Origin: CBDCVA01 sp965222935 [NCBI: Candidatus Latescibacterota bacterium]
GTDB lineage: Bacteria > Latescibacterota > CBDCVA01
Reading direction: 5' to 3'
DNA length: 64,000 nucleotides
Assembly: GCA_965222935.1 (NCBI GenBank)
Contig: CBDCVA010000001.1
Span: forward strand, 124,001-188,000
The notes below the pieces were generated by a model, which saw nothing but the letters and a program-made list of their open reading frames with translations, made no database searches and was not told where the DNA came from. Shown in pieces: positions 25,458 to 35,105 of the stretch. Within the stretch, counting starts at the first letter, position 1, and each line of letters opens with the position of its first letter. The position numbers and the translations under genes are program-made.

Positions 25458-25988
25458 GTGCTCGTCCATCGGCTGGGGGCCGGTGCGGCGGCCGCGCTCC
25501 TGGCTCTCTCGACGGTGGCTCAGTTGGCTTCGGCCCAGGTTGCCGAGAGCGACACCTCCCAAGCCCCCTCGCCGCGCGGAGCCCTTCTGCGCTCGCTGGC
25601 CTTGCCGGGCTGGGGCCAGCTTGCCAACGGTGAACGACTGAAGGCCGCGGCCATCGCGCTGAGCGAGATCGGCCTCACGACGGCAGTCGTCATCCAGAAC
25701 CGGCGCGTCGGGGACGCCTCCGGTGAGCGCAAAGAGAGCCTGCGCGGGAACCGTAACACGCTATTCTTCTGGCTGGTCGGCGCCGTCGTGTACAGCGCCC
25801 TCGACGCCTACGTGGACGCTCATTTTCGGGATGTACGGTTTCCGGAGGGGGAGGCGACGCTCGAACTGGCGCCCTTCGCGGAGCTCACCCCACCGCCGGT
25901 TCCCCTCCCCGCAAACGAGTGTGGGGCGCGGGGGACACTGCCCTCGGGCGGGCTCGGGATGGCGTTGGCCCTACGCCTTGGGTTCTAG
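25458..25988 (+). CDS. Secreted DUF5683-like membrane protein
   Basis: 176 aa from GTG 25458. Signal peptide GAGAAAALLALSTVAQLASAQ, then LLRSLALPGWGQLANGERLKA, a hallmark of DUF5683-type proteins, and two hydrophobic segments (AAAIALSEIGLTTAVVI; LFFWLVGAVVYSALDAYVDAHF). The C-terminus ends MALALRLGF with a terminal Phe, as in outer-membrane-associated proteins. The function is unknown. It starts 4 nt after the ROK gene and overlaps the convergent RqcH gene by 18 nt. A second, divergent member lies at the right end of the window. Confidence 0.65.
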   Translation: MLVHRLGAGAAAALLALSTVAQLASAQVAESDTSQAPSPRGALLRSLALPGWGQLANGERLKAAAIALSEIGLTTAVVIQNRRVGDASGERKESLRGNRNTLFFWLVGAVVYSALDAYVDAHFRDVRFPEGEATLELAPFAELTPPPVPLPANECGARGTLPSGGLGMALALRLGF

Positions 25989-27686
25989 GGTCTCCGGCGG
26001 TGCCTGCGGGAGAAGGCCCGGCTCGACGAAGAGCGTGCGCTCGCGGTGGACGCGCACCTGGCCCGGCGGGGCCTTGCGCGGCTTTTCCACGCGCCGCGCC
26101 TCGGTATAAATGACCGGGGCGGCCTTCGCTCCGCGCGCCTTGCTCCAGTAGGCGGCGAGCGCCGCCGCTTCGGTGATCGAACGTTTACTCGGCTCACCCT
26201 TCGCGCTATCTACCCGTAGCAGTACATGAGAGCCCGGCACGCCTTGCGCGTGGAACCAGAGGTCGTGCCTCGCCGCCAGCCGCAAAGACAGCGCATCGTT
26301 TTCAGCATCGTTGCGGCCCACGAGGACGAGGAAGCCCTCGCTGGTGCGGTACCGGCGCGCCGAGACCCTCGGCGCCGCGCGCGCCGATTTGCGGCGGGGT
26401 GTTGGTGCGGGCCGCTGGGCAGTGGTTTGGGGGACGACCCCGGATGCGTCCACAGGCACCGCCCGCGCTTGTTCCAGAGTGCGTTTCGCTTTCGCGAGCC
26501 GCTCTCGCAGGATGGGCGCTGCCCGCTGGGCCTTTCGGTGGCGCCTGAAGAGCTGCGCCGCGTTCTCCGCTGGCGAGAGATGGGGCAGAAGCGCAATCCG
26601 GATGCTTTGCGCGGAGTCCTCAAAGCTCGGAAGACGGACCTCGGATACGCCGCGTTTCACTTCATGGACATGAGCGAGCAGAAGTTCCGCCTGCGCCCTC
26701 AGGTCCTGCCCATCAATCGCCGCACACAGGTCCGCCTCGATCTTCCCGACGGCGCGCTCTGCCCTGCGGATTCGGGCGCGCCGTAGTGCCCCAAGGCGGT
26801 CGGCGGTGGCCGCCTGGAAAAGGTGAACATCCAGCGTCTCGACCGCTTCGGTGATCGAGGGCGCCCGACGCCTGCGTTCGGCGGGCAGGTGGTGCAGGTC
26901 GAGGATCGTGGCGGCCATAGGCGCGCCGTCCTCGTCGAGCACGACCGTCGGGGGGCCGAGGACGCTCCGGGGTCTGTTGTAAGCCTCAAAGGCGAGTGCA
27001 TAGAGCCGTTCGATGGCGGCGTCGGCCAGAGCGCCGTGCGGTGATTCCGCTCCGATGCCCGCTCGATGGGCCAGCTCGCGTCCCAGGAGCTTTCCAGCGG
27101 CGGGCAAGAGGCGCGCGAGCGCCCTTTCGACCGTGGTGGCCGCGACCGATCGCCATGCGGAGATGAAGGCCGCCGGATCGGGCGCATCCATCGCTCTCCA
27201 CCCGGGTCCCGGCGGCGGCGCGTAGACCAGGCCCCGAAGGAGCCGCCGGGTGCGTGAGCGCTCACCGGGCACGGGGCGGAGCACGTCCACGATGCGGTCC
27301 GATGCGTCCAGGAGCAGCGCGTTGGCGCCCCGGGGGAGAAGCTCGACGACCAGCCGCGACGTTGGCTCCCCCTGGCGGCCTTCGGGGACCAGGTGCACGA
27401 TGCGATCGGGACCCCGGCGCTCGACACGGGCTATCCGGGTCGGGGCCAGCCGCCCCGATGGCCAGGACCGCCCCTTCGGCAGGCCGGGGGCGGCGCCTCC
27501 CGCACCCGTTTTGCTCGTGAGATAAAGGGCGGGGGCGTTCGGGGCGCAGGAGATGACCAGCCGCGTCTCGCGGTGGCCGAGGAGCTCCAGGCGCCGGCCG
27601 TCGTACGCCCGTGCCTCGCGCACCCGCCAGCCCACAAGGGCCCGCTCAAGCTCGGCGATTAGCGCATCCAGCGTCCAGGTGTCCAT
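25971..27686 (-). CDS. rqcH: NFACT-family ribosome quality-control protein (RqcH/Rqc2-like)
   Basis: 571 aa from ATG 27686. NFACT-N domain at residues 1-200 (TLDALIAELERALVGWRVREA, then LVISCAPNAPALYLT), a helical/coiled-coil middle, and the C-terminal NFACT-R domain (YRTSEGFLVLVGRNDAENDA, HDLWFHAQGVPGSHVLLRV). Bacterial RqcH binds the 50S subunit with a stalled peptidyl-tRNA and adds alanine tails; some members are annotated as fibronectin-binding proteins. It is divergent from mfd, which also responds to stalled machines. The frame continues far upstream without a stop, but that part is antisense to mfd. Confidence 0.88.
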   Translation of the reverse strand: MDTWTLDALIAELERALVGWRVREARAYDGRRLELLGHRETRLVISCAPNAPALYLTSKTGAGGAAPGLPKGRSWPSGRLAPTRIARVERRGPDRIVHLVPEGRQGEPTSRLVVELLPRGANALLLDASDRIVDVLRPVPGERSRTRRLLRGLVYAPPPGPGWRAMDAPDPAAFISAWRSVAATTVERALARLLPAAGKLLGRELAHRAGIGAESPHGALADAAIERLYALAFEAYNRPRSVLGPPTVVLDEDGAPMAATILDLHHLPAERRRRAPSITEAVETLDVHLFQAATADRLGALRRARIRRAERAVGKIEADLCAAIDGQDLRAQAELLLAHVHEVKRGVSEVRLPSFEDSAQSIRIALLPHLSPAENAAQLFRRHRKAQRAAPILRERLAKAKRTLEQARAVPVDASGVVPQTTAQRPAPTPRRKSARAAPRVSARRYRTSEGFLVLVGRNDAENDALSLRLAARHDLWFHAQGVPGSHVLLRVDSAKGEPSKRSITEAAALAAYWSKARGAKAAPVIYTEARRVEKPRKAPPGQVRVHRERTLFVEPGLLPQAPPETLEPKA

Positions 27687-27775
27687 CCATCCCCCACCGC
27701 CCTGATGGGCGCCGTCGCCGGCGGGCCCCAGGGTTTCACGCGCGGAGCATCGTCCGCCTCCGCTCAAGCTGCGTC

Positions 27776-27809
27776 TTGACAGCGATGATGAGCGCCCCCA
27801 ATATGGGGG
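27776..27809 (+). promoter_or_regulatory. Candidate mfd promoter with an overlapping inverted repeat
   Basis: A perfect -35 TTGACA (27776-27781) with 17 nt to the weak -10 CAATAT (27799-27804). An inverted repeat CCCCCA-ATA-TGGGGG (27795-27809) sits on the -10 region. It lies about 65 nt before the mfd start in the divergent region with rqcH. The -10 is poor, so confidence is moderate. Confidence 0.4.
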
Positions 27810-27869
27810 TCTATCCCGACGAGACTCAAGCGAAGTTTTTCGACGATCGTGAGGCATGCACAGCGTCCA

Positions 27870-30800
27870 ATGATGAGCGAGCCACCCTCCATCCTGGCTG
27901 ATTCGGCGCTGGCCTCCGTCATCGAGGCGGTCGTCGCTGCGGAGCCGACCCAGGCGCTTCTGGCCGGCCTCGAACGGGGCGAATCCACGGTGGCCGTCAA
28001 GGGCCTGGCGGGTTCGCTTGCGGCGTGTCTCGGACCGTCGCTCCTGGGGCGAGCGCCCGCGGTGCTGTTCGTCTGCAGTGATGAAGAGGCGGCCGGTCTG
28101 CTGCGCGACGACCTGGAGACGACCTGCGGACCCGAGCGCATCCGGTATTTTCCGCAGCCGGACATCGCCCCCTACGAGCCGCGTTCGCCGCTTCCCGCCC
28201 TGGTGAATATCAGGATCGAGGCGCTCGCAGCCCTGCGCAGCGATCCCCCGGTGGCCGTCGTGACCACCATCGGCGCGGCCACCAGGGCTTTGATCCCGCC
28301 GTATCTCTTCGACCTGGCCACCCTCGGGCTGCGTGAAGGCGGCGAGGCCGATTTCGGTGAACTGCTGCGCGACCTGGCCGAGCGCGGCTTCGAGCGGGTG
28401 CCCCTGGTCGAGCGGCCGGGCGAGTTCGCCGTGCGCGGCGGGCTCATCGACATCTTCGGGTACGGCGCCCCCGATCCCGTGCGGATCGAGTTCTTCGGGG
28501 ACGATGTCGAATCCATCCGCGCTTTTGATGTCTCCACCCAGCGTTCGAAGCACCCTCTCGATGCGGTGACACTGCCGCCGGCGACCGAGGTGCCCATCGG
28601 AGGCTGGCTCGAGGCCGATCAACTCGAGTGGCTCCAAGCACGGGCCGAGGAGGAGGGGCGCTCGCTGGAGCCCTTGATCGAGGCCGTGCGGTCGGGTCGT
28701 CCGCCAGCGGGAATCGAGCACTACGCGGGCGTTCTGGGGGGCGAACGCGCGACCCTTCGGGCCTATCTTCCACGAGACGCCATCGTGCTGCTCCCCGACC
28801 CCGAGGCCCTGAGAGACGAGATCGAGCGAAGGCTTGAGGTCGTGAGGGACGCGTACGCTGCCCGGGCAGCTTCCGGGGAGCTGTGTGTCGCGCCTCAGTG
28901 GGTCGCTCAAAGCTACGAAGAGTTCGCCACCGAGCTCGGGGCACATCGCGTCGTCGAATGCCTGCCTTTCGGTGCGCCCGGAGGTCGCGCACCCTTCATC
29001 CCCCACGCCTCCGCGCACAAGCAGGGTGGGGGAGATCAAGAAGAGGGCCTTCGAGGGCCCCCGGAGGTCATCGCGTTCGGGGCGCGGAGCCAGCGCCACT
29101 ACGAGGGGGACCTTCGGCTCCTGGGGCACGATCTGGCGCAGTTTGCGCAGGAGGGCCTGAGCACGACCGTTCTCGCCGAGACGCGCGGCGCGGCCGAACG
29201 CCTGTCGACCCTTCTGGACGAGCCTTTCGACGTCACCTTCGGTGAGGGAGCGACGCTGTCGGAGGGGTTCGTTTTTCCGGGCGCGGGTCTTGTTGCGGTC
29301 AACGACCATGAGATCTTCACCCGCTTCCGCCGCCTCCGGTCGGTCCGAAAGTTTGCGGAGGGCGCCCCGGTGGCCAGCGTCACGGCGCTGGGCAGGGGCG
29401 ATTATGTGGTGCATGTGGACTACGGCATCGGCCGCTTTCTGGGCCTGGAACGCATCTCGATCCTGGGGACGGAGCACGACTGTCTGGCTCTGCTTTACAG
29501 GGATGACGACCGGGTCTTCGTGCCGGTGGAGCAACTGGGCCGCGTTCAAAAGCACACTTCGGGGGACGGCGGCCAGACGCCGGGCCTCTCGAAGCTGGGG
29601 ACCGCCTCGTGGGAGCGGATCAAGGAGCGCGCAAAGCAGGGCATCCTGGACATGGCGGAGGAGCTGATCGGCCTCTACGCCGAGCGCAAAACCCTGACGC
29701 GGCCGGCCTGGGGTCCCGATACGAGCCTTCAGTTCGAGTTCGACGCCGCCTTCCCTTACGAGGAGACGCGCGATCAGGGGCGGACCATCGCCGAGATCAA
29801 GCGCGATCTCGAAAGCGATGCGCCGATGGACAGGCTGGTGTGCGGAGACGTGGGCTACGGGAAGACCGAGGTGGCGATGCGCGCAGCCTTCAAGGTGGTC
29901 ACCGAGGGGAAACAGGTCGCGCTGCTCGTCCCCACGACGATCCTGGCTCAGCAGCACTTCACGACCTTCGTGCAGCGCTTCGCGGACTGGCCGGTGACTG
30001 TGGAGATGGTGAGCCGCTTCCGGTCGCCGAAAGAGCAGAGGGAGACCCTCGCCCTGCTGGCCGAGGGGAAAGTGGACATCGTCATCGGCACGCACCGGCT
30101 GCTTTCGAAGGACGTGCGGTTCAAATCCCTGGGGCTCGTGGTCATCGACGAAGAGCACCGCTTCGGCGTCAGGCACAAGGAGAGGCTCAAGCAGATGCGG
30201 CGCCTCGTGGATGTGCTCTCGCTGACCGCCACGCCCATCCCGCGCACGCTGCACATGGGCCTCATGGGGGCGCGCGATATGTCCACCATCATGACCCCGC
30301 CTCCCGACCGGCTGTCCGTCTACACCGAGGTGATCGGGTTCGACGAGGGGAAGATCGCCGAGGCGATCCTGCGGGAGATCGACCGGGAGGGCCAGGTCTA
30401 CTTCGTTCACAACCGCGTGCAAACGATCGAGAAGATGGCGGCCCGGCTCGAAGAGCTCCTGCCCCAGGTTCGTTTCGCCATCGCCCACGGCCAGATGTCC
30501 GAGCGCGACCTGGAGCGGGTCATGCTGCGGTTCCTCGATGGCGACTACGACTGCCTGGTGGCGTCGGTGATCATCGAGGCGGGCCTGGATATCCCCAACG
30601 CCAACACCCTGATCGTCAACCGCGCCGACCGGTTCGGCCTCGCCCAACTCTACCAGCTTCGGGGCCGCGTCGGCCGTTCCGACCGGCGCGCCTACGCTTA
30701 TTTCGTCGTGCCGCCCCGTCGTTCGCTCCCGCGCCCGGCGCGGCGAAGGCTGCGCGCCATCGAGGAGTTCTGCGAGTTGGGCTCGGGGCTGGGCCTCGCC

Positions 30801-31433
30801 ATGCGGGACCTGGAGATCCGCGGCGCGGGCAACATCCTGGGGGCCCAGCAGCACGGCTTCATCGCCCAGATCGGGTTTCACCTCTACACGCGGCTTCTGG
30901 ACGAAGCGGTCATGGAGCTTCGCGGTCAAAAGCCAAAGCAGGAGCGTGAGCCCGAGATGCGCCTGGGGGCGAGCGGCTTCCTGCCCGATGCCTACGTGTC
31001 CGACCCCGATCAGAAGTTCTTGCTCTACGCGCGGCTGGCCGATTCGCACGATGCCGAGGCCGTCCGGGCCCTCACTGAAGAGGTGATCGATCGCTACGGC
31101 CGGATGCCGCCCGAGGCGCGGGCTCTGTTCGACGCCGCGGGCTGCCGCGCCGCAGCGATGGAGCTTGGCGCGGCCGAGGTGCATCTTGGCCAAGGCGTTC
31201 TCAGCCTGGGCTTCCCGACCGATGGGGAGCTCTCCCGCGAATGGGCCGAGGACCTGGTGCGGCGTTCGCCCGTGCCGCTGGAGTTCGATGTCGGGGGGCG
31301 GGCTTCCGATGGCGCGGAGGGCAGCATTCGAGTGCGCGCACGGCTCGCGGAGTCCGAGGGGGCCACCGAACTCGAAGCGGCAGCCGCCACCTTGAATGCC
31401 CTGGCCCAGGGGGAGGTACTCGCGGGGGTTTAG
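27870..31433 (+). CDS. mfd: Transcription-repair coupling factor Mfd
   Basis: 1187 aa, about the usual size. N-terminal UvrB-like region (PQPDIAPYEPRSPLPALVN, RPGEFAVRGGLIDIFGYG), RNA polymerase-interacting CarD-like domain (GDYVVHVDYGIGRFLGLERI), then an SF2 helicase core: Walker A GDVGYGKTEVAMRAAF, DEEH in VVIDEEHRFGVRHKERL, TATPIPRTLHMGLMG, QLRGRVGRSDRRAYAY. The C-terminal TRCF domain begins near residue 1030. It displaces stalled RNA polymerase and recruits UvrA. The start is ATG 27870 (27873 and GTG 27849 are alternatives); no strong ribosome site is visible. Confidence 0.96.
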   Translation: MMSEPPSILADSALASVIEAVVAAEPTQALLAGLERGESTVAVKGLAGSLAACLGPSLLGRAPAVLFVCSDEEAAGLLRDDLETTCGPERIRYFPQPDIAPYEPRSPLPALVNIRIEALAALRSDPPVAVVTTIGAATRALIPPYLFDLATLGLREGGEADFGELLRDLAERGFERVPLVERPGEFAVRGGLIDIFGYGAPDPVRIEFFGDDVESIRAFDVSTQRSKHPLDAVTLPPATEVPIGGWLEADQLEWLQARAEEEGRSLEPLIEAVRSGRPPAGIEHYAGVLGGERATLRAYLPRDAIVLLPDPEALRDEIERRLEVVRDAYAARAASGELCVAPQWVAQSYEEFATELGAHRVVECLPFGAPGGRAPFIPHASAHKQGGGDQEEGLRGPPEVIAFGARSQRHYEGDLRLLGHDLAQFAQEGLSTTVLAETRGAAERLSTLLDEPFDVTFGEGATLSEGFVFPGAGLVAVNDHEIFTRFRRLRSVRKFAEGAPVASVTALGRGDYVVHVDYGIGRFLGLERISILGTEHDCLALLYRDDDRVFVPVEQLGRVQKHTSGDGGQTPGLSKLGTASWERIKERAKQGILDMAEELIGLYAERKTLTRPAWGPDTSLQFEFDAAFPYEETRDQGRTIAEIKRDLESDAPMDRLVCGDVGYGKTEVAMRAAFKVVTEGKQVALLVPTTILAQQHFTTFVQRFADWPVTVEMVSRFRSPKEQRETLALLAEGKVDIVIGTHRLLSKDVRFKSLGLVVIDEEHRFGVRHKERLKQMRRLVDVLSLTATPIPRTLHMGLMGARDMSTIMTPPPDRLSVYTEVIGFDEGKIAEAILREIDREGQVYFVHNRVQTIEKMAARLEELLPQVRFAIAHGQMSERDLERVMLRFLDGDYDCLVASVIIEAGLDIPNANTLIVNRADRFGLAQLYQLRGRVGRSDRRAYAYFVVPPRRSLPRPARRRLRAIEEFCELGSGLGLAMRDLEIRGAGNILGAQQHGFIAQIGFHLYTRLLDEAVMELRGQKPKQEREPEMRLGASGFLPDAYVSDPDQKFLLYARLADSHDAEAVRALTEEVIDRYGRMPPEARALFDAAGCRAAAMELGAAEVHLGQGVLSLGFPTDGELSREWAEDLVRRSPVPLEFDVGGRASDGAEGSIRVRARLAESEGATELEAAAATLNALAQGEVLAGV

Positions 31434-31948
31434 CGCTATTCCCGTCGGATGACCGCCGCCGCTTCGCCCTTCGCAGCCATGAGGCGTCCGTCTCAACGGG
31501 GCACTCGGGGGCATCGGCCTATCCGAACCTTCACCGGTGGGGCAGCACGCCGCCTTCGCTCGATCCGCGAACAGCCGGACCTCGGTGGCGGTGCCGCCAC
31601 TTGGGCCTTGCTTCACGCGCCCCTCTCTGATACTTTGGGCGGTGCGGTGTACCGCCTGGGGATGGCGTTCCCGGCAGCCGCTCTCGACGAGGGCGGTCAA
31701 AAGAGGCATGATGAGGTCGATGGGGATACCGCACGAGATGACGGGAACGATGGCGGCCAAGGGAGCGTCTCCTTTCTCCGGTCTGCCGTTGGTCATGCTC
31801 GGAGCCGAAGATAAGCAATTGACGGCGTTCTGTCAGTGCCGCTTTTGTGACACTAAGGGGAGGATGGCCAGGCGTCCGCGAGCTCGCTCGCCCCTCGAAG
31901 GGGGACGGGCCCGTGACCGCGCCTGGAACTTTCTGGAAAGGGTGTAGC
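31434..31948. other. 515-nt intergenic region, no gene supported
   Basis: Open frames occur on both strands, but none has a ribosome site, family resemblance or plausible composition. One perfect inverted repeat, GTGGCGG-TG-CCGCCAC (31585-31600), is present without a T-tract. The segment separates mfd from the parvulin operon and probably holds that operon's promoter, which I could not place with confidence. Confidence 0.5.
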
Positions 31949-33700
31949 ATGGTTGGGTATCGCAAGGTTACGACCTCGCTCGCGGCCACAGCGCTTCTTT
32001 GGGCCGGGTGCGGGAAGGATGTGAACGAACTGGTGCTGGCGCGAATCGGCGAGGCCACGATTACCGTCGCCGATTTCGATGCCTCGGCCGCCAAGGTGCC
32101 CATACCTCGGGGCCGCCCCACGCGTGATGACCCCGAGCGCATCGCAAGCTTCCTCGAGACGATGGTGGCCAAGGAGTTGTTGGTTCTGGAAGCGCGCGCC
32201 CGGGGTTATTTCGAGGACGAACGCGTTCTCGCCGGTCTTGAGACGAGGCGTAAGAGGAATCTCTTCGATGCTCTGGACAAGAAGGAGATCGAAGCCAAGG
32301 TCACCATCGACGAGCAGGAACTGCGCGACATCTACGCGAACGAGAAATTCGACATCGAGTGGCGCGTCAGCCTGATTGCGTGCGCGACCGAGGACAGCGC
32401 TCGCATGGTCGCCGAGCGCGCGCGGGCCGGCGAGGATTTCGCGGAGTTGGCGAAGCTCTTCTCCATCGACCCCAAAGCAGAGGAGAAAGGCCCCGACATC
32501 GGCTTCTATCGGAAGACCCCGGTCACAAGCGCCATCGTCTCCGCCGTGGTCGATCTCAACATCGGCGAGGTGGCCGATCCCATCGCAGGCAGGCGCGGGT
32601 CGAGGCTGGTGCTCAAGGTGACCGATATCCGCGGTGTCACCTTCGACGATGCGCGCCCGACGTTGGAGAGTGTGTTGCGGCCGCGCAAGGAGAGGGAGCG
32701 CGGCCAGGAGATCCGGAAGCTATTGCTGGGGCGGGTAAGCGCCTCCGTGGACACCTCGGTCATCGACACCATCTGGAGTAGCCTGGTTTACGCGACCGAA
32801 GACCGCCCCATGTTCACACCCGAGGAAGACAGCCTGATCGTCGTCCGCTGGGAGGGAACGCCCCAGTCGGTCCAGGAGGGCGCCCAGGTAGCACCGGGAT
32901 CGGCCAGTCTCAAGCGGTTCATCAACTTCATGGTGTCAGCCGGCGCGCGCGAGGTGATGGAGGATTCGACGGCGCTGTGGCGTCAGGTCGAAGACATGAT
33001 CCTGATCGAGCATATGATCCCGGCCTACTTCGCCGAGCTGGGCTACGACCAAGCCCCCGATTTCATCGCGAAGCTGGACGGGTATCACCACGAACTCGCG
33101 GTCACCACGCTCAAGCGCGAGGAGGTGGACATCTACATCGAGGAGACCGAAGAGGCTCTCAAAGGCTTCTGGGAAGGGAACCCGGATCAGTTCATGGACC
33201 CCGAGCACGTGATCGTCCTGGAGGTTCTCAGCAAGACCAAGGAGGAGAGCCTCGCCCTGCGGGACAGTGTCTTTATGGGGGTCGACATGCAGATGCTGGC
33301 CGCCCGTCACACCACGCGGGATGCGGCCAAGCACTCCAGCGGCGTCCTGGGGCCCTTCAAGCGCGGGCGGTTCGGTCGGCTGGGCCAGATGGCTTTTACC
33401 GTAGATCCCGATTCGTTGGTCGGACCGGTCCTGACCGACGAGGGGTACTCACTTTTCAAGGTCACCGAGAAAACCCCGGCGACGGTCCAGCCATATCAGA
33501 GAGCGCGACCCAGGGCGCGCCAGAAATACCGGAAGAGCGAGGAAACACGCCTGTTCAAGGCGCTGGTCGATCGCCTGCGCGAGAAATACGCCGGCCAGAT
33601 CGAGGTGGAGCCATACGTCGAGAATCAAAGCCACGTGTTGGCCGAAGCGGAGGGCGAGGCGGCGGTCGAAGCGGCTGGGGGTGCCGTTGAGGGCTCGTGA
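31949..33700 (+). CDS. Periplasmic lipoprotein with two parvulin-type peptidyl-prolyl isomerase regions
   Basis: 583 aa from ATG 31949. The signal ends in a lipobox (TALLWAGC-GK, Cys at residue ~21). The SurA/PrsA-like N-domain (residues ~25-130, VAKELLVLEARARGYF) is followed by one parvulin region (residues ~145-250, EDFAELAKLFSIDPKAEEKG ... IGEVADPI) and a second near residues 425-510 (DPEHVIVLEV ... AAKHSSGVLGPFKRGRFGRL). It likely folds or escorts secreted and outer-membrane proteins. It overlaps the following SurA-like gene by 20 nt, so the two are co-expressed. Confidence 0.8.
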   Translation: MVGYRKVTTSLAATALLWAGCGKDVNELVLARIGEATITVADFDASAAKVPIPRGRPTRDDPERIASFLETMVAKELLVLEARARGYFEDERVLAGLETRRKRNLFDALDKKEIEAKVTIDEQELRDIYANEKFDIEWRVSLIACATEDSARMVAERARAGEDFAELAKLFSIDPKAEEKGPDIGFYRKTPVTSAIVSAVVDLNIGEVADPIAGRRGSRLVLKVTDIRGVTFDDARPTLESVLRPRKERERGQEIRKLLLGRVSASVDTSVIDTIWSSLVYATEDRPMFTPEEDSLIVVRWEGTPQSVQEGAQVAPGSASLKRFINFMVSAGAREVMEDSTALWRQVEDMILIEHMIPAYFAELGYDQAPDFIAKLDGYHHELAVTTLKREEVDIYIEETEEALKGFWEGNPDQFMDPEHVIVLEVLSKTKEESLALRDSVFMGVDMQMLAARHTTRDAAKHSSGVLGPFKRGRFGRLGQMAFTVDPDSLVGPVLTDEGYSLFKVTEKTPATVQPYQRARPRARQKYRKSEETRLFKALVDRLREKYAGQIEVEPYVENQSHVLAEAEGEAAVEAAGGAVEGS

Positions 33701-35042
33701 CGTTCGCCCGCTTGCGGCTTTTCGTCCGGCTGCGGGCCTCCTGGCTCTGGCCGCCGGGGTCCTCCTGGGGGTCCCGAAGGACGCGATCGCGCAGTCGCCC
33801 GGAGACGTGCTCGACCGGATCGTCGCGATTGTAGACGACGAGATCATCCTGTTATCGGAATTGGAGCAGAATCTGATGCTGGAGCTGATGCAGCGCGGCA
33901 AGAACCGGGCGGCCATGGCTCCCTCGGAACTGGATGAGATGCGGCTCGCGATGCTGGACGAGCTGGTGGCCGATCGGCTCCTGGTGGCCAAAGCGAAGGC
34001 CGACAGCATCGAGGTGACCCGGCGCGAGATGGAGGAAGCGCTCGACCGCCAGTTCGAGGAGATGAAGGCGCAGGCGGGGGGCGAGGCAGCCTTCGGGGCG
34101 GAGCTTGAACGGCAGAGCCTCACCGAGCGTAGCCTGCGTAAGCGACTACGCCGGAACATCCGCCATTATCTCTTGAAGGAGAAGCTCGCGGCTTCCATTG
34201 CACGGGGGGTGAACGTCGGCTATCAGGAGTTGGTGGATTTCTACAAGACCTACGCCGATAGCCTGGAAATCCTGCCCGCAAGCTACAAGCTCGCACACAT
34301 CATGGTGAGGCCCAAACCCGACGAGATGCGCCTGGCCGTGGCCCTCGTCCGCGCGAAGGGCCTGCGCGACAGCATCGGGTCCGGCGCTGACTTCGCGGCC
34401 CTGGCGCGAGTCCACTCGGACGATCCGGCCAGCGCCCAGCGCGGCGGCGACCTGGGCACCTTCAGGCGCGAGGGCATGATGTCCCAGTTTGCCGCCGTCG
34501 CCTTCTCCCTCCCACCGAGGGAGGTTTCCGAGCCGGTCCTGACCCCTTTGGGTTACCACCTGATCCTGGTCGACGAGCGGCGCGAAGCTCAGGTGCGAGC
34601 GCGCCATATCCTGATCGGGATCGAGACCGCCGCAGCCGACAAAGAGCGCGCCGTCGTGGACCTTATGGAGCTTCGGCGGCGAGCGCTGGAAGGGGAGCCG
34701 TTCGGCGATCTGGCCCGGTCTTACAGCGAAGATGAAGCGACGCGCCTCGATGGCGGCACCATGCGCTGGCTGACGATGGGTGAGATCTCCGCGAATATCC
34801 CGGATTTCTGGTCCCAGGTCCGGAAGCTGGAGACGACGGGCGAGATCAGCCCGCCGTTCGAATCGCGCGCCGGCGCTTTCCATATCGTGCAGTGGGTCGA
34901 TTTCAAGCCCGCTCACCGGCCGACGCTCGAGACGGATCGCGGCCTCATCGAGCGCGAGCTACGACGCCGCAAGATGGAAGCGGCCTATGAGCGGATGATC
35001 GCAGAAGAGAAATCCAGGTTCTACGTCGAGACGCGCTTTTAG
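33681..35042 (+). CDS. surA: SurA-like periplasmic chaperone/peptidyl-prolyl isomerase
   Basis: 453 aa from GTG 33681 (TTG 33690 possible). Signal peptide with GLLALAAGVLLGVPKDAIAQ; the SurA N-domain starts DRIVAIVDDEIILLSELEQN. Parvulin 1 (~residues 205-305) contains KLAHIMVRP, HSDDPASAQRGGDLGTF and PVLTPLGYHLILVDERR. Parvulin 2 (~310-415) contains VRARHILIGI, YSEDEATRLDGGTMRWL and FHIVQWVDF. This is the SurA domain order, so outer-membrane-protein assembly is the likely job. Confidence 0.9.
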   Translation: MPLRARDVRPLAAFRPAAGLLALAAGVLLGVPKDAIAQSPGDVLDRIVAIVDDEIILLSELEQNLMLELMQRGKNRAAMAPSELDEMRLAMLDELVADRLLVAKAKADSIEVTRREMEEALDRQFEEMKAQAGGEAAFGAELERQSLTERSLRKRLRRNIRHYLLKEKLAASIARGVNVGYQELVDFYKTYADSLEILPASYKLAHIMVRPKPDEMRLAVALVRAKGLRDSIGSGADFAALARVHSDDPASAQRGGDLGTFRREGMMSQFAAVAFSLPPREVSEPVLTPLGYHLILVDERREAQVRARHILIGIETAAADKERAVVDLMELRRRALEGEPFGDLARSYSEDEATRLDGGTMRWLTMGEISANIPDFWSQVRKLETTGEISPPFESRAGAFHIVQWVDFKPAHRPTLETDRGLIERELRRRKMEAAYERMIAEEKSRFYVETRF

Positions 35043-35105
35043 CGCTGGTGCTGAGGCCGCCATTCGGGTCATCGAGGCCCAGGATACCGCCCGGGTAGCG
35101 GACCC

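Noticed and set aside
25971-31796. A 1941-codon open frame on the minus strand
   Set aside because: Only the 3' part (25971-27686) is a real gene (RqcH-like). The rest is antisense to mfd, has no family resemblance, and stays open because GC-rich codon bias removes stops in that frame.
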